DNA from: Lineus longissimus
Lineage: Eukaryota; Nemertea; Pilidiophora; Heteronemertea; Lineidae
Assembly: GCF_910592395.1 (NCBI RefSeq)
Contig: NC_088318.1
Coordinates: 10,912,349 to 10,976,348 of the forward strand
Length of the DNA: 64,000 nt
Direction: 5' to 3'
The notes under the pieces are model-generated. The model made no database searches and had not been told where the DNA came from. It was given only the letters and a program-made list of their open reading frames with translations. Position numbers and translations under genes: made by a program. This document shows, one piece after another, positions 10,100 through 22,200 of this stretch. How positions within the stretch are numbered: the stretch's first letter is position 1; every line of letters begins with the position of its first letter.

Positions 10100-13000
10100 T
10101 CAAACGTCGTAGAAGATTCTTGCAATTTGGTATCGTATGAGGAAGGCAACCACACTGCATAAAATCTGTAATGAAGAAGATGGATAAGTGAGGTACAGAA
10201 GAACCTCTCTATTAAGGACAACCTCTATATTAAGGACAACATCTCTATTATGGACAACATCTCTATTAAGGACAACCTCTCTATTAAGGACAACCTCTCT
10301 ATTGAGGACAACCTCTCTATTAAGGAGACTAGTTTTGGTCCCAAATTGGTTGTTTCCATTCAATTTGACTTCTCTAATCAGGACACCTCTCTAATAAGGA
10401 CAGCACTTGTCGGTCCTGAGGTTGTCCTTAATAGAGAGGTTCTACCGTACATGTATGTCTTATAAGTGCATTATTTTCTATCTAAACATGCAAAACGCAC
10501 ACAGGAAGCATTATTAGATCCGAATACTAAAGATGGCAACACTTTTGAAAATTATTTGGCCATTTTGATAAAAAGCACTGTTCAGCATTGCTTTTCACTG
10601 GTCTGCATGGGCTAGCGTTGGCCAAAAATGGTTTCGGCACCAAAAAAGTTACATGAGTCTGTATTTATTCTTCATCTTACCTGTATAAACAACATCACCA
10701 TGCACAGCCGCCTCTCGTGCATTGATCCGAATAATTTGAGTACAAAATTATTGAGCGTCAGATTATTGCACTCCATGTACTCTCCATCTTCGCCGACTGA
10801 GTCTCTGACGTCGATAATTTTGAATAATCGGAAAATGTTGATAGCTAATTTTCCCAAGATGTTCAAATCGGAATATTTGAATCTTGACCTACTCATTCCC
10901 ACTTTATCAGTTTTTGGATTATATCTGGAAAAACAAAAAGAAGGCATGCGTGAATTCGTGTCGACAGGTAAAAGTGGTACGGCAATATACAATTATGCAC
11001 ACGGAGGATACAATTGCACCAGGTCAGTAATTGTACCACCTTACCTCACATTGATACACATGAACTGTGTTGTTCATGTGAACCTATGCATCAGGGCTCC
11101 CGTACCTTAAAGTTACATTTAAAGTTTAAAGATTTGGGGTTGGTAGTCTGGTACCTTTCCTATTGATGCATCTGTTTGGAGTAAGGTATGCAAGGCAAAG
11201 AGGCCTGCCCAGACGCTCACACCAACAGTGGGCATCAAAACAAAGCACCAGATCTGTCATCTCCGCCTTATGAGGTTGGACATATTCGAGGTACTTTAAA
11301 GTAAAAGTAAACATCTTCGTTGTTTTTTTACTCATAAACTATCTGATGATTTATAGAAAAGGTGTCTAATCGTGTCAATCATGGGGGGGGGGGGGATATA
11401 CCCCCATGCCCAAATAATGGGGGATATGTCCTCCCCATTCCCCCCCTGTATGATACTCTGACTCCTCAATTTATCTAACTGCTGCTAATCATGGAACCAA
11501 GGGACTTTATACTTGCTATGAATTTTGTGATAGTGTTATGAACAATGGAAGAGTCTTTAGTTTACAGTGGAACCTCTGTTAGCGGACACCTCTCTATTAA
11601 GGACAACCTCTCTATTTCGGACACTAGTTTTGGTCCCCAATTGGTTGTTTCCATTCAATTTGACCTCTCTTATTAGGACACCTCTCCATTAAGGACAGCA
11701 CTTGTCGGTCCCGAGGGTGTCCATGATAGAGAGGTTCTACTGTACTTACTTCGGTAATCTGTGTCGAGGACACGGCACCAGATGAAACAGTTGTGGGACG
11801 GAATAAATGAAGTTTGCAATTTGCGGTATGAAGAACAGTAACATCGTTTTACTGAAGTGTCCAAGGATGGCGACTACGGCAAATGTCATCCCGGAGAAGT
11901 AACAGAACGTGTCGCCGACGAACACAGAAGATGGGTACCTGAAAAATGATAAAGAAATATGTTTGTGAATAAGCTAAGATTGATTATTAATACACGAACC
12001 AAAAGTCACTTTGTGCAAGATAAGCCGCATTGTCTTATCAAAGCCGGTCCCTGGAGAACTGTCCGTAATTTTGGTCGAATTTGAATGGATTTTTTGGGCA
12101 TTTTGGGAGGTTTTCACGGCCTTGTCTGCCGGACCACTTCACTTATGGTCTATGATAAAAGATAAGCTCCAGTCGGCTGAGCTTTCTGGCTCAGGGTATG
12201 ATCCGACTTAAACTTTACTCTCATTTGAATACAAAAGATATCGAGTCAGATTTGAAGCAATAAAGACCTACAGCACATGTTCAATGTGGCAACTTGACAA
12301 ACTTAACACTTTGAAACTTTCGCACCAGCCTCATATTATCATATGGTACTGCTGGCTGGCGTTTTCAATTGTTTTTGAGATGTACTACAACATCCTAGTG
12401 GACACACTGAAAGAATATCCAAATTTAACATTGAAATCACATCTCCATTATTCACACCTAGTAAACACTTACCAGTTATGGTATAGTAATGCTAAACTGA
12501 CTGCTGCATACGGAACCATAAAGTGAAGAGAAAATGCATGATCGGTCTTGTTTGGGCCTGTAATCAAAGCAAGGAGAACTTTGTTATACATAATGGACTG
12601 ACACACAGAAAATAAGACAGATATCCATGTCAGCTGATCGCCTCCAACCTCCAGAGGGGGTGGGTCAGCAAAATAGCTAATCCGAGAACACTGGTTTCCT
12701 TTGGGAGTTGTGAGCCACTTGCCTTTCCTGTTGAGCATCGGAGGTGGCGGGTCAGCAGAATAGCTAATCCGAGAATACTGGATTCCTATGGGAGTTGTGA
12801 ACCACTTGCCTTTCCTGTTGGGCATCGGAGGTGGTGGGTCAGCAGAATAGCTAATCCGAGAATACTGGTTTCCTATGGGAGTTGTGAACCACTTGCCTTT
12901 CCTGTTGGGCATCGTCATCACACTGGCCATAGATACACTTGGTGGTTGACCGGATATTTGACTTTGACACGTAGCGGCCTTTGTCCAGCCCATCTGCATA

Positions 13001-15781
13001 GGTGTGCGAGGGACGCAAACTATGACAGATAACACACTTCAGGCCTTTAAAGTTTGAGATATAAATCAAATATCTGATCATCTACTAAGTGAACATAGGT
13101 CAAGGGTGAACCTGCCAAAGTTACCTGCTACTTACCATTTAATTCTAAGGTGTTGAAAATGATGACAGAGGCAGCGATGATTACACTCTGACCAGACTCC
13201 AGTCCGTTTATACCGGACAAGATGTTGATGGCATTGGTACAGAAAACAGCCAGCATCCCCATGTAGACATAGTATAACACCCCTGAAAGGACGAAATTAT
13301 ACAATTAAAAGATTTTGTAAGTTTGGGATTCGTGATGGCGGACCAATGCCATGTTACTTCATGTTCCAGAGAAATCAGCAACAGGAATCAGCTCTCACCA
13401 TGGACACCTTCTGATGACAGGAAGACACATCCATTCCGCACATCAAAGATCACTCCTAAGTTGATCTTTTCATTTTGATACAACCTCTAGTAAGGCCACC
13501 TCTCAATTATGGACATCATTGGACAGTCCACATGTTGTCTTTTTCGAGGTCCTGTCTGACTTCAGGACTTGAAGTTTTTCTATCCCTTCATATTTACTCT
13601 ACTATGAAATGGCTATAAATCTTTTGAAAAATTACCTAGGTTTACATCAAGGCCAAAAAAAGGCCTCAAAGGTTTTGGAACGATGATGACAGTGGAGCCG
13701 AAATTGACATAGTAGACCATCAGTAATGGAAGGGAGGCTATGGTAGGAAGGAGTAGCTTGTGGCGCCATCTCAGGTCAAGGACGTCATCAGCAAAGCCGA
13801 GCAGGATCATGCAACAAATTGAAAGAAGTGCCCCGATGAATTCCACTAACTGTAAAGAGAAAATCAGATTGACATGAATTGTGAATGAGTTAAAAATGTC
13901 CTTCTAGGTACTAGAGTTTGGGGAGAAATAAACAAATGCTACGATCTCCAGTCTTAGTCTATTCAGACGTTTCGTTTAATTGGTACTTTTCAATGAATGA
14001 CTTTACAAATTTGATCAACCAGGTAATATACTGCTGTGAACGGAGATTATAGTTTACGCTACGTCTTAACAGAAGTCAGCCGCGACTTCTCATCGTGTTC
14101 GGGTTTGTTGTTTATCTGTAATTTCATTGGCTCAGGTTCGACGGAGGCGTGGCTACCTAGAAATTTAGTGCGTGATCACGGCCGATAGGTGGCTCTCTAG
14201 GTACTAGGCAATAGAGGACTGACCCCGCTGCACAAAGCCCTCAGACTAGAAATCTGGCCAAATGGTGTCACCCAACAGGACCAACTCTACGGAGACAAGG
14301 CAGAGTGAAGAGGGCAACTCTGTAAATTTCACAAACATGGCTCGCGGTAAAAGGAGTCAACAAAAAGTGATGAAGAAATCTTTATGTACTGTCCTCCAGT
14401 AGGACTAAATGTAGACACCAGACTTTGATGTGTGATTTTGAATTAACAAAATCATAAGGGACATACCATAACATGCCTACTAATTCAGGGCTTGGTGATG
14501 TGGCCTACACCTTTTGACATGAAGATCCTTTGAACTCAACAAGGGCCTAGAAGTTTGAACAATATGCATAAGCAACATAGAGTTAATCGTCTTCTACAAA
14601 TGCTCACTCTATGAGCATAAATGCTCATCCCGCCTTGGAAAAGGAATTCTCCCTGGAGAAAATCTCCTCAAAGTGCAGAGCGAATGCTGAAGAAGAAGAA
14701 GAATCTCACTCTATCATGTGGAAATCCTTGTGTAGACGTTTCAGCAAGCTGCCTCATGAATACCACTGGGATGAACAGGAACATGATGATGAGGAAGACA
14801 GCTCCACACACCACTCCTTGGGCTTCTGGGCTGAAAGCATTCATAAGGCAAAATAAGTAATTTAACAAAGGAGACCTGGAGGATATTCAGCATAAATATA
14901 GGCAGTGCGTAACTTTATTGGGCATTAAAAGGACAGCCTAGATTTGTTTTGTTTTAAAAAAAACATTAAAAAAAATGTCAATGTATCCCATAAACCATTT
15001 CACTGAGGCAGCTATCGCATACAGCATACCAGCATTGGCCAGAACAACTGTACAGAGGTCATTAACTAGATGTCTTTGGCTTTATTTGGAAGAAATGGTG
15101 AATGCAGGACAAGACATCCCACAGTAGACCAGTGAGTAGGCTTCGGTTGCAACAGAGTAGGTCATTTCAGCAAGGGCCAGCGGAAGTATTTCTGCTGTAG
15201 TCCATTCATTCATAAATGTTATGCCCGCATCCTTTGGGGCTCTGAAGGGAAAACTACTGGTCAGATTTCTTTGACGTTTGGTTTTTATTGATCCTAGACC
15301 TAGCCTAAAAACCAAACAAGATTTCAGGGGTAGGCCTAAAGTATTCTTTTTATGGCAGAAATAAAAAAAATTCTTTAGCGAAGTATGATATTTTATTTCT
15401 GGATATTTCTCGTTCATTCTTGGCACATAAGTAGATGGTGGGATGATGCAATCTGCTGCCTACCCTACCACGCTAAATTTGCTGGGCAAAGCGCTGTGGT
15501 TTCTGTTTCCAGTGCCAGTCAGCCAAGTGGCAGTGCAGTAGTATCACTCCCCCCCCCGCCCCCAGTATTGCAATACCTTAGGCTACACAATGGTTAAATT
15601 CACTTTTTTTCATTTTTACTTACACCTTCAGCCTTGTGGCCTTATTCAGATCCATGCCAAACATGTTAGCCTTGATGAACATGTTGCCCAGACTTGGGAT
15701 CAGGTGAAAAGTCACCAAAAACCCCACCACAGCCATTGCTGCATTCGCAAACAACGTGTAAGAGAGGTTTTCTGCATACAT
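10100..15781 (-). CDS. DPAGT1: UDP-GlcNAc:dolichyl-phosphate GlcNAc-1-phosphotransferase (8 exons, complete)
   Basis: This ER multi-pass enzyme transfers GlcNAc-1-phosphate from UDP-GlcNAc to dolichyl phosphate, the first step of N-glycan precursor synthesis and the target of tunicamycin. Exons on the minus strand: 15781-15624, 14830-14710, 13849-13636, 13282-13136, 12557-12473, 11938-11750, 10924-10681 and 10165-10100. All junctions are GT/AG and all phases close, giving 407 aa (human 408). Family landmarks: 'GMDLNKATR' near residue 45, '[19 protein letters not shown]' (catalytic Asp pair), '[17 protein letters not shown]', '[13 protein letters not shown]', 'CPRHRLPK' (HRxP motif) and the C-terminus 'RIFYDV'. 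The start is the first ATG before '[15 protein letters not shown]', shorter than the human leader. It is divergent from the SLC5 gene, 446 bp away. Introns carry several MITEs, one touching the donor of exon 6. Confidence 0.97.
10196..10447. mobile_element. CAGTRGAACC MITE with amplified terminal 18-mers (DPAGT1 intron 7)
   Basis: TA duplications flank it (10194-10195 and 10448-10449). One arm holds about seven head-to-tail copies of an 18-bp word like 'aacctctctattaaggac', where other copies have one to three. The core 'actagttttggtcccaaatt' and the far arm 'tccttaatagagaggttcta' are standard. The near end lies about 30 bp from the acceptor of DPAGT1 exon 8. Confidence 0.88.
11120..11295 (-). 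repeat. Old SINE-like copy (DPAGT1 intron 6)
   Basis: It shares, in diverged form, the body of the better copy at 30410-30590: 'gcaaggcaaagaggcctgcc', then 'cagacgctcacaccaac' and 'gggcatcaaa'. The tRNA-like head is weak here. A run of G and C (11385-11445) follows, with no gene signal. Confidence 0.4.
11565..11742. mobile_element. Complete CAGTRGAACC MITE touching the DPAGT1 exon-6 donor
   Basis: It is 178 bp with inverted ends CAGTGGAACCTC and CAGTAGAACCTC and TA duplications at 11563-11564 and 11743-11744. Such ends with a TA target fit pogo/Tigger-type MITEs of the Tc1/mariner group (inference). On the gene strand the donor reads GTAAG, then the TA duplication, then the element, so the element begins at intron position 8. 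Confidence 0.93.
12652..12913. repeat. 87-bp x 3 tandem repeat (DPAGT1 intron 4)
   Basis: Three units share 'gggtcagcagaatagctaat', 'ccgagaatactgg', 'tttcctatgggagttgtgaa' and 'ccacttgcctttcctgttg'. They begin near 12652, 12740 and 12827. The unit is 29 codons, so a minus-strand frame stays open from 13035 through all units into exon 5 (12557-12473), in the frame exon 5 uses. Confidence 0.9.
13478..13545. mobile_element. Degenerate CAGTRGAACC MITE remnant (DPAGT1 intron 3)
   Basis: Only one arm is readable: 'atacaacctctagtaaggcc', then 'acctctcaattatggacatc'. 13850-14600 is otherwise plain intron without a feature that I can support. Confidence 0.5.
14614..14705. repeat. Short dispersed repeat beside DPAGT1 exon 2
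   Basis: The sequence 'gaattctccctggagaaaat', then 'gtgcagagcgaat.ctgaag' with trailing GAA repeats recurs at 28127-28203 in the SLC5 gene. Here it ends within about 5 bp of the exon-2 donor (exon end 14710); there it lies about 45 bp before the exon-10 acceptor. The repeat type is unknown. Confidence 0.55.
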
Positions 15782-16227
15782 GGTAACTAGTTGTATGTTC
15801 TCAACTGATTTTCAATAAAGATGATTCGACAAATGTTGACTTATAAGTGGTTTTTCTAATGCAAAATTGATAATTCGGAAATGTTGTCCACCATCTTGAA
15901 ATTATTATTCGACTGCAGACCAATTCGTTCTGGGGCTTCATTTCTATGGGTAGCCAATTTTACCAAAATCTTTGGCAAACATTCTTTCTTAATTTGGACT
16001 AGGCAAACTGATATGAAATGAATTTTACACAATCATGCCTCAGATTTTGGCATCTGTGCGCCAAAAAATTGCAAATCAGTGGTTTCTTTAGGGTTTTTCT
16101 GGGGTCAAAACTATATTTTTGACCACGGTGGCACTCCATATATTTTGCAATCGCAGCATGTGCATCTGCGGGCATGTCGTGGGGAAGATTACCTCGTCGA
16201 AAATTTCTCCGATAAAAACCTATTTTC
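15782..16227. promoter_or_regulatory. Shared head-to-head promoter interval of DPAGT1 and the SLC5 gene
   Basis: Only 446 bp separate the two divergent ATG codons, so both promoters and 5' UTRs must lie here unless an untranslated upstream exon exists. No clear TATA box was placed. The 13-mer TTTTGACCACGGT (16117-16129) also occurs upstream of CIAPIN1 (52536-52548). Short open frames here are uninformative. Confidence 0.65.
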
Positions 16228-19200
16228 ATGATGGAAAGTGACCGTATAATCCGATTTCACTGGGCCGATTACCTTCTGTTCGGTCTAGTGCTTCTAGTGA
16301 GCGCCGCAATCGGAATTTACTATGGCATTATTGGCTCAAAACAACAACAAACCACCAAAGATTTTTTTCTTGGTGGCAGAAACATGAAACTTTTGCCAGT
16401 GACCTTGTCTATTTTAGCCAGTTTCATGTCAGCAGTGTCGGTTCTGGGGACACCGTCTGAGATATATTCGTTCGGGACACTATACGTCATGCTCTTCATA
16501 TCATACTTCATAACATTTCCGATAGCAGCCCAGATCTATCTACCGATGTTCCACAAATTACAGTTGACCAGTGCTCATGAGGTACTTTATACGGTTTACT
16601 GTCGTTTCGCTACATTGCCAGTTCGCTACCAGTCGTTTCGCTACATGTGGCGGTCGTTTCGCTACATGGTAGGTCGTTTCGCTACATGGGTGGAGTCGTT
16701 TCGCTACATGATGGGTACGGTCGTTTCGCTACATGGAGGACGTTTCGCTACATGGGTGGAGTCGTTTCGCTACATGGATGTAGGTCATTTCACTACATCG
16801 TAGGTCGTTTCGCTCCATGGGTGGAGTCATTATTTTTTCAAGTTTGTGCTAAACTCCGGGCTAAATATTTGTTGTGAATTTAGGGAAAAAATGCTCGAGT
16901 ATACTACAATCAAGATGTACAGACCGGGGGAGCTGGCGGTACGTACCCATAAGTCTTTGCGGTAGTCTCGCGCGTACCGGATATAACCCATCAAGCTTTT
17001 CTCCTTCAGAGAAATACTGCGTTGCGCTCAAGTGCCTTATAAGGCTGTGAACAAAATTAACGTTCGACCAATGAGAAAGCCACATTACCCTGCATACGAG
17101 GTTGGACGCGTGATCACTAAATGACAAGTAAAAATAGAATCAGACCACATGTTTCTATATGTCAGAATGCTGCCGTTTGCGCTGTAGTACACGTGTGTTG
17201 TCCAAATTTTCGATTTCAAGCAAGTTTAAGGCCAACCTCGTGTCCACCAGACTAATGCATAATTGGCAGTTGAGCGCAACGCAGTATTTCTCTGAAGGAG
17301 AAAAGCTTGAAGCTGTTTGCGATCGGCGGGAACGATTTATCTATGTGCCCCCAGCCGATACAAGTCTTCAAGCGACTGAAGAACCTGGTCGGCAAGTGCC
17401 AGAAGCAGGGGCCACGAGCAAGCATAACTTCGCTTATGGAAAGATTCAACACAAGCAAGAGTCGCTACAGAGTCCCAGAGAAGTACAACAAATGTGTCGC
17501 CAAGATCAACGCGTTATTGAGAAAAGATAAGAGAATCGACTTAATCGAACTTAAGTCTATCCACCGGCAGTCGCAGATGAAGAGTGATGGTGTGCATCTC
17601 AACGACGACGGACAACATAGACTGGCACGAGAAATCCGGGGGCGGTATCCTTAGGAGGCGCTAGGCCTTTGGTGCAGCATTGATATACGGCCCTTTTCAG
17701 GGCCCTCAAAAAAGTAAAAGAGACAAATGTGCATGGCCTACAGATATTTCTAAGCAAGTAATAAAAATAAAGAAATAAATCGTGCAATTCTGACCCTATA
17801 GAACAATATACCAACTTTTTTAGGATTTTAATAAAAAATGGGGCCGGGCGTTTTTCGTAGGGGCGGGCGGGGACGATCACCAACTCTTTTTTTTATGTGG
17901 CCTAACCCAGGCCAGGACGACAAGAACCCCTTGCGCGCCATCAAACCGTATAAGTTTTTTTACCGGCAAACTGTGCTATAATAAATTTGTAGTCACCACC
18001 GGGAATTTATAGTAGGGTAAAATAGAGTAAAAATAATGACTCCACCCATGTCGCGAAACGACCTACGATGTAGCGAAATGACCTACATCCCTGTAGCGAA
18101 ACGACTCCACCCATGTAGCGAAACGTCCTCCATGTAGCGAAACGACCGTACCCAACATGTAGCGAAACGACTCCACCCATGTAGCGAAACGACCTACCAT
18201 GTAGCGAAACGACTGCCACATGTAGCGAAACGACTGGTAGCGAACTGGCAATGTAGCGAAACAGCCTGATACCCTTTATACTTATATGTCACGTGTTTAG
18301 CATTGTGCCAATTTGCTAATATGGGGGCAATTTTTTGTAGTTCATGTCGTCCCTGTTGGGGTTTGAGGTAGCTGTTAAGAGGGATGTCTTACAGATTACG
18401 GGGCAACTCGGCCTATTACCAGCTCGGCCCACCAACTCGGCCTGGGTTATAAATCATCGGTTTATTGGCATAAGTTTTCCTTATATTGTTTTTTTTTGTT
18501 GCTATATATATAGGCCTACTATTTATTCATTCCTGTTGGAAATTTGAAGAGAATTCATCAAGATTTGGAGGATAAATCCATGAAATCACAGTCATGAATG
18601 TGCATTTGGAGTGCTACCGCGACTTTTCCACACTCGCCGCCGTTATTTCATGGATTTCTCCTTCAAATCCCAATAAATTTTCTTCAAATTTCCAACAGGA
18701 ATGAATACATAGTAGGCCTATATATACCAACAAAAAACAAAAAAATATAAGAAAAACTTATGCCAATAAACCAATGATTTATAACCCAGGCCGAGTTGGT
18801 AGGTCGAGTTGGTAATAGGCCGAGTTGGTCATACACCGTCTTACAGACATAAACATGTTTTATATTGAGAACATAGGCCTACTTGGATCATGGATTTTAC
18901 CATAACAATCAAACATTACCCAAAAGTTCGCACCCAGGTGGAAGGTGAATGAAGGCGAACACTGATTGGTATAATAGAATACCACCAGCCTGTAAAATTA
19001 CATCCTTTGTTCATCTGGCCTGGTGTCCAGGACATGGAGGCTGTTTACCAAATCATGTACATATCATTTAGCTTCCACCTGAGGCCAGTGAGGGTGAGCT
19101 TGGTGGGAAATGTTGATTGTTATGGCCAAATCCATGTATTGCTGAGTATGAAATTGCATGATGATAACCCTAACCCATGTCAGGCTTCTTTGCCTCTGGT

Positions 19201-22200
19201 CACCCAATGTATTTAGCTTAGATTACATCACTGCCAGCAAGCTAAACTGAATGATAAACTGACCACGCTTATGGTTTTCCAAGATTTCCATGTTCAAATC
19301 TTAGGAAAACCATTCATCAAGAGTAAAGAATTTCTTGACTACTTTGCCTCTAGAGCCATTGGCTGGCATATTTGACCATAGATCTCTATTGCAAAGATAT
19401 TTTATTTTGGCCCAATAGGTGGTTTATGTGTATCTGGCAAGGGGCCTATGTGGACTATCTCCTAGAAAATTACAACTTAGCAGGACTTTCAGTGAGACTA
19501 TTTGTGGTAGTCACTAGATGCGACATTCTGTGTTAAAATTTCAAATTGGACAAGCGGCAGTAAAGGGTACAAAGAAAGGTCTCCAGTACAGACTACACTG
19601 TTGACATTTAGTGTACATATGTTTCCAATTCCAACCTCGTTTTTGTGGTTCCTGGGCTTTTCAACGCCATGACGTACATAATCCCCCATGATATAGCCTT
19701 CTTTTCATTTTCAGTATCTTGAGCTGAGGTTCAACCGAGTCATAAGAATTCTTGTCTCTGCCGTGTTTATTCTCCAAATGGTAAGCACAGCCACTTTATT
19801 TTGTGGCTAGATGATTCAATCAACTGGGGAAATGGAGCTCTTTGAACTTTTTGTCAAATCCTTCAGAATCATAAAAAATTGGATAGCATGGTTTTGTCTG
19901 CAGTTGGGCAACATGTATTGTCTGACAAATATTTACATACTTAACATGTACGTGGGCAGTGTAATTGAGGTTTTATGTTAAATTGATAAGTTTATAGTTT
20001 TTATATTCTTCTACCAGCAGTTCTGTTTAAAAACCTGCATCCGTGTACATATGCAGTTATTCTGCTATTAAAGGTACTAGTTAGTGTTGGTGTATGCTGG
20101 GGCGGGGATGGTGGGGGGGGGGGGCATACATGTGAACACACTGGTTCTGTTTGAGTGATTTTTGAATGTATTTTAAACTGAACTAGACTGTCACTGCTGT
20201 GGTGAAGGATGAGGACAGGGATTGCAGTTGGACAAGTATTTATTCTAAAATTCTTGGGTGAAGTGATTCCTCTTAAAAAAATTCAAGTTATGGATGAGTG
20301 ATTTATTATCATCTTTTCAGACTTGTGCCATATATTGTATTCATTTCTCCTTTCAGCTTCTGTACATGGCAATAGTGATATATGCTCCAGCTTTAGCATT
20401 TAGTCAGGGTAGGTATTAGCAATCGGCTTCAAAGAAACAAATAGTAAAATACACAATTCTAAGAAATTTACATTCGAATATACACACAATTGATTGTGAG
20501 GTAATGATGCAGGTTTGGTATTGAATGCAGATGTTTTAAACACATTTGCATATCAGTCAGACTTAGAGCTCATGAATAAAATTACCATACAATGCAAAAT
20601 GGTACGGGCAGCCAGTGTTCCCAATTGAATTTTGGCTGATTTCTCATTGGCGTTGAAATCATAAACTGGCAATTTTTGGACAATTTTCAAATTTTGCTGT
20701 GCAACAAAGCGGAATTACTGAGAGAGTCTGTCCTTATAGATAAACCATGTAAAAACTTTTGAGGGGAGGAAAAAGTCTTAAAGGGGGACTATAGGCAGGA
20801 GCAGAGGGGGTTATTTGGCCATCTTCAGGTGAATTATATAAACAGTAAGGGCCCTTGGTTATGTCAGATTCAGCACTAAATATATTCCTCGTAAAAGTGT
20901 AAATCAATTTTTTGACATACTATGAGATGTGAGAGACCCCTATTGGCGACTTCATGTAACTTTATCTTGCCTGCCTAGCTGCTGCCTATAATGTCCCTTT
21001 GAAAATTATTTTTGGATGGTGCGCGCTACTCTCTTCTTAATGAAATTTTGTGCAGGGCACTGAGTGTGTATGTACCGTAAGAAAATATTTGTAAACTTGT
21101 AATACTCGACTGAAGCTTGTCCACTTTTGGTAATACCAAATAATCAGTTTCAAACTTCATATAATGTTGGGTGTTATTTGCAGTGAGTGGCCTGCCGATG
21201 TGGGTGTCCGTCTTAAGCATAGGGCTCGTCTGTACATTTTATACAGCGCTGGTAGGTAATAATTAATATTTTCTTGAAATTTTTAGTTTATATCATCATT
21301 TAACAGCCACAACATGTATCATTTTTCATGACAAGGAGATGATTATGCAATATTTTGGTGTGCATGTACGAATAAGTAAGAATTACTTCCGAATAAAAGA
21401 ATGTAAATTGTCTTAATTGTTGTGCAACTTACTTTAAAAGTATAGGTGTACTTTAAAAGTATAGATGTACTTTAAAGGACACTTAACAAGATCTTTGTTC
21501 TGCAGCATACCTGTAATAACAATATAAAATTGATCTACTATACAGGGTGTAATTGTCAGTCAAAAAAAAGAAGATTTTGTTGTCATGGGCATACTACTTC
21601 ACGTAAAATATTCAAGGAAATATTCAATGATGGTCGGCCCTTTTATGACAATCTGAACAAAAACAATATATGTGACCCACCACGACAAAATGAGTCGCAT
21701 GTCGCACAGAAGATGAGCCTAAAATGACACCAGGACATAATAGAAGAAATTGATATGCTTCGATTTTACAAAAGGCAGACAATGGTGAAATGAACAACCA
21801 GTCTGTCTCAACCTGTCAAGCTCAGAGCGACATGCGACTCATTTTGTCATGGCGGGTCACATATCAACATGAACAAGCGAGATGGTCAGGTTCCAATGGA
21901 CCCTGGTTTATCAGAAATTTATGTAGATTCGTTTATCAGAAATTAAGAATTGAAAATCTTCTGATGATTTTAGGGAGGCATGAAGGCTGTGATGTGGACC
22001 GATGTCTTCCAAATGTTGATTGTCTATGCTGGCCTGCTTGCTGTTGTCATCCAAGGAGTAATCATGATAGGTGGCTTTGGTGAGGTGTGGGACCGAGCCC
22101 TGGAGGGTGGGCGAATCAAGTTCATAGAGTGAGTAATCTTGAGTTGAACTCGAAGTGGTGGTGTTAAAAGGGGGGGTACGGGCCTACTTGCTGTTGTCAT

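Larger units (their letters stand above)
16593..18273. mobile_element. Foldback-like element with tandem-repeat terminal arms (SLC5 intron 1)
   Basis: Inverted arms of about 240 bp (16593-16840 and about 18030-18273) are built from repeats of 'tcgtttcgctacatgg' and 'gtcgtttcgctacatgggtg'. An 8-bp duplication CTTTATAC flanks it (16585-16592 and 18274-18281). Tandem-repeat arms are the hallmark of foldback-like elements; an 8-bp duplication also fits hAT- or P-like relatives, so the superfamily is open. The left duplication begins at intron position 4, directly after the exon-1 donor. The interior holds a piece of a second element (16899-17310), an SGNH-like ORF and a histone-type stem-loop. 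Confidence 0.85.

Noticed and set aside
16600-16830. CRISPR-like direct repeats 'gtttcgctacatgg'
   Set aside because: Spacers are absent or 2-10 bp and an inverted copy closes a transposon; the genome is animal.
17689-17704. A histone gene end
   Set aside because: No histone-like reading frame is found upstream; the preceding ORF is SGNH-like.
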